Shown here: piece after piece, positions 21,214-24,933 of the stretch | How the letters are laid out: each line of letters starts with the position of its first letter | Position numbering within the stretch: position 1 is the stretch's first letter | From: a virus | Length of the DNA stretch: 24,933 nt | Virus record (IMG/VR): IMGVR_UViG_3300046499_000519 | Location: 1-24,933 of that record | Strand: one strand, 5' to 3' | Notes under the pieces: model-generated | Databases searched by the model: none | Seen by the model: only the letters and a program-made list of their open reading frames with translations | What the model was told of the DNA's origin: nothing | Translations under genes and position numbers: made by a program

Positions 21214-21222
21214 CTACACCCC
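21210..21222. repeat. GTAGCTACACCCC, copy 2
   Basis: Identical to 18488-18500, here 77 bases before the FtsK-like start and running into the hairpin at 21221. Confidence 0.45.
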
Positions 21223-21262
21223 GGGGACGGCGTCCTACCGCCAAGCACGGCGCCGTCCCCGG
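21221..21262 (+). terminator. Hairpin upstream of the FtsK-like gene (attenuator)
   Basis: Perfect 12-bp stem, 21221-21232 (CCGGGGACGGCG) with 21251-21262, 18-base loop. There is no T-tract. It lies between the small basic protein and the FtsK-like gene, so it could limit read-through into the translocase. Confidence 0.5.
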
Positions 21263-21298
21263 GCCCGGACCGCCCAACAGAACGACCGGAGAGCCAGC

Positions 21299-23401
21299 AT
21301 GACCGACACACTGATCAAGCCGCCACAGGACGCCGACCAGGACGCCGAGGACGCACGGCAGGACGCGCCGGACGCGGTCGAAGACATCGAGGCCGTCGAC
21401 CGTCCCGACAACCCTCTCGCCGACTGGCTCACCGTCCCCGACGCGCCGATCCTGCCCGCCTGGGCTCGCAACTGGGAGTCCGTCCGTGCCAACAGCGGCG
21501 CGTTCGTGAAGGTCACCTGGTGGCACACCCGCTACCACTCCCTCCGCAGCCCCAAGTACGGCGCCAAGGTCGTCGGCTACTCCGCGCGCGGCGCCTTCCG
21601 AGGCGGACGACGCCTGTGGCCCGTCCTCGCCGCCCAGGACCACACCCGGGCGGTCAAGGCACTCGCCGCCCAATCCAAGGCCAAGCCCGAGGACGACACC
21701 GTCGCCCAGCGCTACCAGGTCGCCCACCGGGACCGCACCCTCGCCCGCCGCTGGCGCTGGGGCGCCGCGCTCGGCCTCGCGTCCGCCGCGGCCGTCGCCC
21801 TCAACTACGCCTCCCTCGGCCTCCAGCTCGCCGCCAGCTGCATGATGTGCGGCGGCCTGGCCGCCATCGGCTGGTCCGACGAGGCACAGATCCTCGACCA
21901 CGGCACCCCGCCCCTGCGCATCGCCATGGACTCCCAGCAGCTCAACGACGCCCTCCGCGCCACCGGCCTGCTCAAGCAGGGCAAGGGCGACGACGACGGA
22001 CCCAAGGTCAACTGCGTGATGGGGCCGCTCCGCGACGGCAAGGGCTGGGCAGTCGTATTCGACCTGCCCCGCGGCGGTGGCAAGACCGCCTCCGACGTCC
22101 TCGCCAAGCGGACCGCCATCGCCGCCGAGCTCAGCGTCGACGAGATCCAGGTCATCATGAGCCGCGTCCGCGCAGCTCACGGCGGCAACGCAGGCCGCGT
22201 CTCGATGTGGGTCGCCGACGACGACCCCTACCTCGCCCCGCCCACCCCGTCGCCCCTGGAGGGCATGGACGCCTTCTCCATCTGGGACCCGATCCCCTTC
22301 GGCCAGGACGCCCGCGGCAACCGTGTCACCCTGCCCATCGTCTGGCAGTCGATGTTCTTCGGAGGCCTGCCCCGGCGCGGCAAGACCTTCTCCCAGCGCC
22401 TCCTGACCGCCGCCGGCCTCCTCGACCCCTACGTCCGTCACTACGTCTGCGACTTCAAGGGCGGCCAGGACTGGATCCAGACGCGGCAAGTCGCCCACCG
22501 CCTGGTCCTCGGCGCCGAAGAGGACGCCATCCTCGCCTTCCGGGCCCTGCTGAAAGAGCTGCTCGCCGAGATGGAGCGCCGCTTCTCCATCCTGCGCGGC
22601 CTGCCCACCTCGATCTGCCCCGAGGGCAAGCTCACCCCCGAGATCGTCAAGCGCTACAACATGCCGTTCGTCCTGTTCACCGTCGACGAGCTGCAGGAAG
22701 CGTTCCTCGCCGTCGACGACCAGGAGCGCGAGGAGATCATCAACGACATGGCGCGCATCGCCCGCCGCGGCCCCGCCGCCGGGTTCATCTCCAACTACGC
22801 CTCCCAGCGCCCCGACGCCAAGTCCGTGCCCACCAAGCTCCGCGAGATCATCACCATCCGCTACTCGACGCAGGTCACCGACCAGACGTCCTCCGACATG
22901 ATCCTCGGCAAGAGCAAGGCCTCCCAGGGCGCGGACGCGTCCGTCCTCTCCGAGGAGCACAAGGGCGTCGGCGTCCTCGTCACCGGTCCGGCATCCTTCG
23001 TCACCGTGAAGGCCGACATGCTGGAGACCGCCGCCTTCAACACCATGTGCGCCAAGGGCCGCGCCCTGCGCGAAGGCTGCGGCCAGCTCACCGGCGACGC
23101 CGCCAACGACCCCAGCGTCATCGCCGAAGCCTCCGGCATCACCATCAGCCCCGTCCTGTCCGACTGCCTCGCCGTCATGCGGCACAGCCCCAAGCTCCAC
23201 ACCGTCGACCTCCTCGCCCGGCTGGAGAACCTCGACGAGGACTACGGCGACTGGGACGCCGAACGCCTCGCCAAGGAGCTGGAGGACGCCGGCGTGAAGC
23301 GCATGACCAAGCAGGTCAACATCGGCGGCAAGAACCTCGCCGGATACCGCCGCGAGGACCTCGAAGCCGCGATGCCAGCCGAGCTCCTCAACGCCCGGTA
23401 G
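21299..23401 (+). CDS. FtsK/SpoIIIE-family DNA translocase (TraB/TraSA-like)
   Basis: ATG at 21299 follows GGAG seven bases upstream; 700 residues. Residues 10-35 are an acidic Asp/Ala repeat. About 154-191 hold two membrane helices (WGAALGLASAAAVALNYASL, CMMCGGLAAIGW). The FtsK ATPase runs from about 325 to 570: Walker A GLPRRGKT (356-363), YVCDFKGGQDW, Walker B FVLFTVDE (457-464), and the ASQRPDAKSVPTKLREII motif. From about 630 a winged-helix-like end (VDLLARLENLDEDYGDWD to GYRREDL) may bind DNA. In Streptomyces plasmids and integrative elements such single proteins move double-stranded DNA between hyphae. With the SpdB-like and small membrane genes upstream this looks like a transfer module; a role inside the phage cycle is the alternative. 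Confidence 0.85.
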   Translation: MTDTLIKPPQDADQDAEDARQDAPDAVEDIEAVDRPDNPLADWLTVPDAPILPAWARNWESVRANSGAFVKVTWWHTRYHSLRSPKYGAKVVGYSARGAFRGGRRLWPVLAAQDHTRAVKALAAQSKAKPEDDTVAQRYQVAHRDRTLARRWRWGAALGLASAAAVALNYASLGLQLAASCMMCGGLAAIGWSDEAQILDHGTPPLRIAMDSQQLNDALRATGLLKQGKGDDDGPKVNCVMGPLRDGKGWAVVFDLPRGGGKTASDVLAKRTAIAAELSVDEIQVIMSRVRAAHGGNAGRVSMWVADDDPYLAPPTPSPLEGMDAFSIWDPIPFGQDARGNRVTLPIVWQSMFFGGLPRRGKTFSQRLLTAAGLLDPYVRHYVCDFKGGQDWIQTRQVAHRLVLGAEEDAILAFRALLKELLAEMERRFSILRGLPTSICPEGKLTPEIVKRYNMPFVLFTVDELQEAFLAVDDQEREEIINDMARIARRGPAAGFISNYASQRPDAKSVPTKLREIITIRYSTQVTDQTSSDMILGKSKASQGADASVLSEEHKGVGVLVTGPASFVTVKADMLETAAFNTMCAKGRALREGCGQLTGDAANDPSVIAEASGITISPVLSDCLAVMRHSPKLHTVDLLARLENLDEDYGDWDAERLAKELEDAGVKRMTKQVNIGGKNLAGYRREDLEAAMPAELLNAR

Positions 23402-23545
23402 AGGGGTAGGGCTCTACAACCCCCGCTACGAGACCCCCTCTTGACCACCCCTACCCGGCGAGTGGATCTAGAGGGGGGTCTCTACCGCCATAGACCCCCC
23501 TGTAGTGGGCCCTCACCTGCGAAGTAGTGGGCGTAGAGGGGTTCT
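23398..23545. repeat. Repeat cluster downstream of the FtsK-like gene (clt/operator-like)
   Basis: GTAGAGGGG occurs at 23398-23406 and 23533-23541, with CTAGAGGGG at 23468-23476. GTAGTGGG occurs at 23502-23509 and 23524-23531 (22 bases apart). GAGACCCCCTCT at 23430-23441 is an inverted partner of AGAGGGGGGTCTC at 23470-23482. No gene is seen from 23402 to 23588. In Streptomyces plasmids TraB binds short repeats in a clt locus; this cluster directly after the translocase is a candidate. It could also be the operator of the 23589 HTH gene. Confidence 0.45.
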
Positions 23546-23588
23546 TAGGAATGACCCTGAAAACCCCCGCAGGCCGCATCATGGGAGC

Positions 23589-23789
23589 ATGGAGTCGCAG
23601 ATCATCCGGCCCGGCCACCTCACCGCCCACCAGGTCGCCCGGCAACTCGGCATCACCCTCGGAGGCGTCCGCCTCCTCGTCCACCGCGGACAGCTCACCC
23701 GCTCCGGCGGCACCGTCGGACAGCCCTGGTACCCCATCCAAGACGTCGCCGCCCTCGCAGCCAAACGACAGACCCGCAAGGCCGCTTGA
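23589..23789 (+). CDS. Small helix-turn-helix protein
   Basis: ATG at 23589 gives 66 residues; GGGAG is too close to be a good ribosome site, so the start is uncertain and an in-frame GTG at 23505 exists. TAHQVARQLGITLGGVRLLV followed by HRGQLTRSGG and WYPIQDVAALAAKR is an AlpA/MerR-type HTH with wing. It could control the transfer block or the late genes. A leaderless start is possible. Confidence 0.6.
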   Translation: MESQIIRPGHLTAHQVARQLGITLGGVRLLVHRGQLTRSGGTVGQPWYPIQDVAALAAKRQTRKAA

Positions 23790-23858
23790 CCGCAGGTCAG
23801 CGACATGTAACGCTTTCGACGTACAGCTGTGCCCGCACACGGGCACCACACGCGCACA

Positions 23859-23895
23859 CGAAACCCCGGAACGGCCCTGAGCCCCCGGGGTTTCG
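23859..23895 (+). terminator. Terminator after the small HTH gene
   Basis: Perfect 11-bp stem, CGAAACCCCGG (23859-23869) with 23885-23895, 15-base loop. The stem itself ends in GGTTTCG and TCGTGTC follows. It works in either direction on stem strength, but the T-run is short. Confidence 0.6.
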
Positions 23896-23981
23896 TCGTG
23901 TCACAGGACGGACACACCACCCCCACCTGCACAGACCTGCGGAACACTGAGCCCCTCACCACCAGTTCCAAGGGGGGAACC

Positions 23982-24242
23982 ATGGGGTTCATCAACAACG
24001 CCAAGGCGAGCAAGGCCAGCGACGAAGCTCGTAAGGCGTACACCGAGGGACGCGCCGTCCTCACCTACAAGATCATTGAGGCCAATGTCAGCAGCAAGAC
24101 CACAGCGCCGATGACCGGCGTCGGCGAACAGATCGAGGCCATTGAAGCCGAGGGCTGGGCCCTGGCCAACATGGCAGCCAGCGAGAGCAAGACCCTCGGC
24201 GGTGAGCGCACCGCCCTGATCTGCCTGTTCCGCAGGCGCTGA
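23982..24242 (+). CDS. Small conserved-type protein (DUF4177-like fold)
   Basis: ATG at 23982 follows AGGGGGG; 86 residues. A helical head (NNAKASKASDEARKAYTEGR) precedes strands and a helix (EQIEAIEAEGWALANMAASE, then TALICLFRRR). The pattern of a sheet protein with E-A-E-G-W and a final L-F-R-R is one I associate with small Streptomyces and phage proteins related to DUF4177. No biochemical role is known to me. Confidence 0.6.
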   Translation: MGFINNAKASKASDEARKAYTEGRAVLTYKIIEANVSSKTTAPMTGVGEQIEAIEAEGWALANMAASESKTLGGERTALICLFRRR

Positions 24243-24270
24243 CACGCCAGCCACCAGGCAGGGAGACAGC

Positions 24271-24615
24271 ATGGCCACACGCCGCCAACGCCCCTGCCTG
24301 GTGTGCGGCACCCTCACCCGCAACGCCAGCAGGTGCGACACCCACCAGCAGCAGTACCAGCAGCGACAGGACCGGGCCCGAGGCAGCGCACACCAGCGCG
24401 GCTACACCCAGGCCTGGCGTACCGCAGCAGCCGCAGCAGTGACCGAGCACAAGGCGGCACACGGCGACTGGTGCCCCGGATGGGGAGTACCTGCCCACGC
24501 ATCCAGCGACCTGACCGGCGACCACATCACACCCAAGGCAGCCGGCGGCACCGACGACCCGACCAACATCCAGATCCTGTGCCGTGGCTGCAACGCCCGC
24601 AAGCACGCCCGGTAG
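24271..24615 (+). CDS. HNH endonuclease
   Basis: ATG at 24271 follows AGGGAGA; 114 residues. PCLVCGTLTRNASRCDTH is a zinc knuckle. The nuclease core is DLTGDHITPKAAGGTDDPTN then IQILCRGCNARKHAR: the DH pair carries the catalytic His, the Asn is in PTNIQ, and CxxC closes the fold. Small HNH proteins next to terminase are widespread in cos-type phages and assist terminase cutting at cos. The place just before the terminase small subunit fits exactly. Confidence 0.9.
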   Translation: MATRRQRPCLVCGTLTRNASRCDTHQQQYQQRQDRARGSAHQRGYTQAWRTAAAAAVTEHKAAHGDWCPGWGVPAHASSDLTGDHITPKAAGGTDDPTNIQILCRGCNARKHAR

Positions 24616-24776
24616 CGGTCACCCTCGGCCGCGCCTTGGCCGGAGGTCGGCGCGGGTGGGGGGGGGCGGGGAGATCCGTGGGGCGTGCACCTATCCGGAC
24701 CCGGCCCCCCATCCCCCACACGCAACCGCGAAATTTGACCCCGGGGGGTCTGTGACCTGCCAGGGGGGTGGCGATC
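24616..24776. other. Probable cos region between HNH and terminase
   Basis: There is no gene here. The stretch has a long G run (24657-24666) with further G blocks, a C-rich mirror (24702-24718), AAATTT at 24731-24736 and GACCCC/GGGGTC at 24737-24750. Such homopolymer and dyad structure between HNH and small terminase is where cos lies in many actinophages. The exact nick positions cannot be read from sequence. Confidence 0.5.
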
Positions 24777-24933
24777 TTGCCCGCAGGACGGCCGCCAACT
24801 CCCACGGAACGTAAGCGGAAACTCGGCAACCCCGGCAAGCGGGCCCTGCCCGACGCCTCCAACGTGGTGGCGCTGCCCCCAGTCGTGGACGACGTCCCCT
24901 CTCAGCTTCAGCCGGCCGGACGCGCGGTGTGGG
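24777..24933 (+). CDS. Terminase small subunit, N-terminal part (3' end outside window)
   Basis: TTG at 24777 with AGGGGGG at 24762-24768 eight bases upstream; an in-frame GTG at 24768 is the other choice. The first residues, PAGRPPTPTERKRKLGNPGK then RALP, match the basic head of P27-type small terminase subunits (GRPP...GNPGKR). The rest in the window (VVALPPVVDDVPSQLQPAGR) leads into the usual helical part. It would recognise cos and hand DNA to the large subunit, which lies outside the window. Confidence 0.8.
   Translation, partial: MPAGRPPTPTERKRKLGNPGKRALPDASNVVALPPVVDDVPSQLQPAGRAVW

Noticed and set aside
21137-23200. Long leftward open frame (687 codons) opposite the FtsK-like gene
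   Set aside because: Low-complexity product opposite a gene with clear Walker motifs; typical of high-GC codon bias.
23398-23545. CRISPR array
   Set aside because: Repeats are 8-9 bases with irregular spacing and no spacers of even length.
1-24933. Insertion sequences or transposons
   Set aside because: No transposase-like protein and no terminal repeats with target duplications were seen.

Overview
The window reads as about 25 kb of a temperate, tailed (siphovirus-type) actinophage with a Streptomyces-like host. GC is very high, genes start with ATG, GTG or TTG, most genes overlap by 4 bases (ATGA/GTGA), and the small Cys-rich proteins, GntR and XRE regulators and FtsK/TraB-type translocase are of kinds familiar from Streptomyces phages, plasmids and integrative elements. 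No species or named phage can be assigned from the sequence alone.

Layout. (1) 1-4451, end of the late tail operon: C-terminus of the tape measure protein, a 977-residue tail hub or receptor-type protein with a LamG-like insertion, and a beta-rich minor tail protein. (2) 4463-6710, tail/lysis junction: a papain-like cysteine peptidase-type protein, an amidase endolysin, an r1t-type holin and a coiled-coil/one-TM second lysis protein, closed by a strong terminator. (3) 6783-7714: a leftward mini-GntR regulator and three overlapping small Cys-containing genes, then a terminator. (4) 7715-8164: a 450-base gene-free attachment region holding the 3' half of a tRNA-Lys(UUU) gene, a bidirectional terminator and a matched pair of direct repeats that look like integrase arm sites. 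(5) 8165-10616, leftward: tyrosine integrase and an XRE-type repressor. The repressor is apparently leaderless, with an operator over its -10 box. (6) 10719-12571, rightward early operon: Cro-like protein, excisionase-like protein, a DUF6907-type protein and small unknowns. (7) 12669-17533, replication: Toprim primase, DUF3987 helicase-like ATPase, an AT-rich dyad cluster (candidate origin), small acidic or Cys-rich genes and SSB. (8) 17563-23401: small zinc-binding and HTH genes, then a block resembling the transfer module of actinomycete integrative conjugative elements: a membrane protein with a C-terminal HTH, two small membrane proteins and a 700-residue FtsK/SpoIIIE (TraB/TraSA-like) translocase, followed by a repeat-rich non-coding stretch. 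(9) 23589-24933: small HTH gene, a conserved-type small protein, HNH endonuclease, a G/C-tract spacer that probably holds cos, and the start of the terminase small subunit.

How the parts fit. The order tail - lysis - attP - int - repressor/cro - replication - HNH - cos - terminase is that of a free phage genome, or one opened inside the tail genes. In an integrated prophage the tail/lysis side and the integrase side would lie at opposite ends. The head, portal and large terminase genes are outside the window.

The points most worth following are: a conjugation-like FtsK/Spd module inside a phage early region; a repressor ending in DEPPF, the same C-terminal tip as the phage's own SSB; a TAGCTAC sequence shared by the GntR gene and two sites before the transfer block; and several strong palindromes (15470-15486, 16973-16997, 19723-19746). 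Functions are inferred from motifs and context; no database search was possible.
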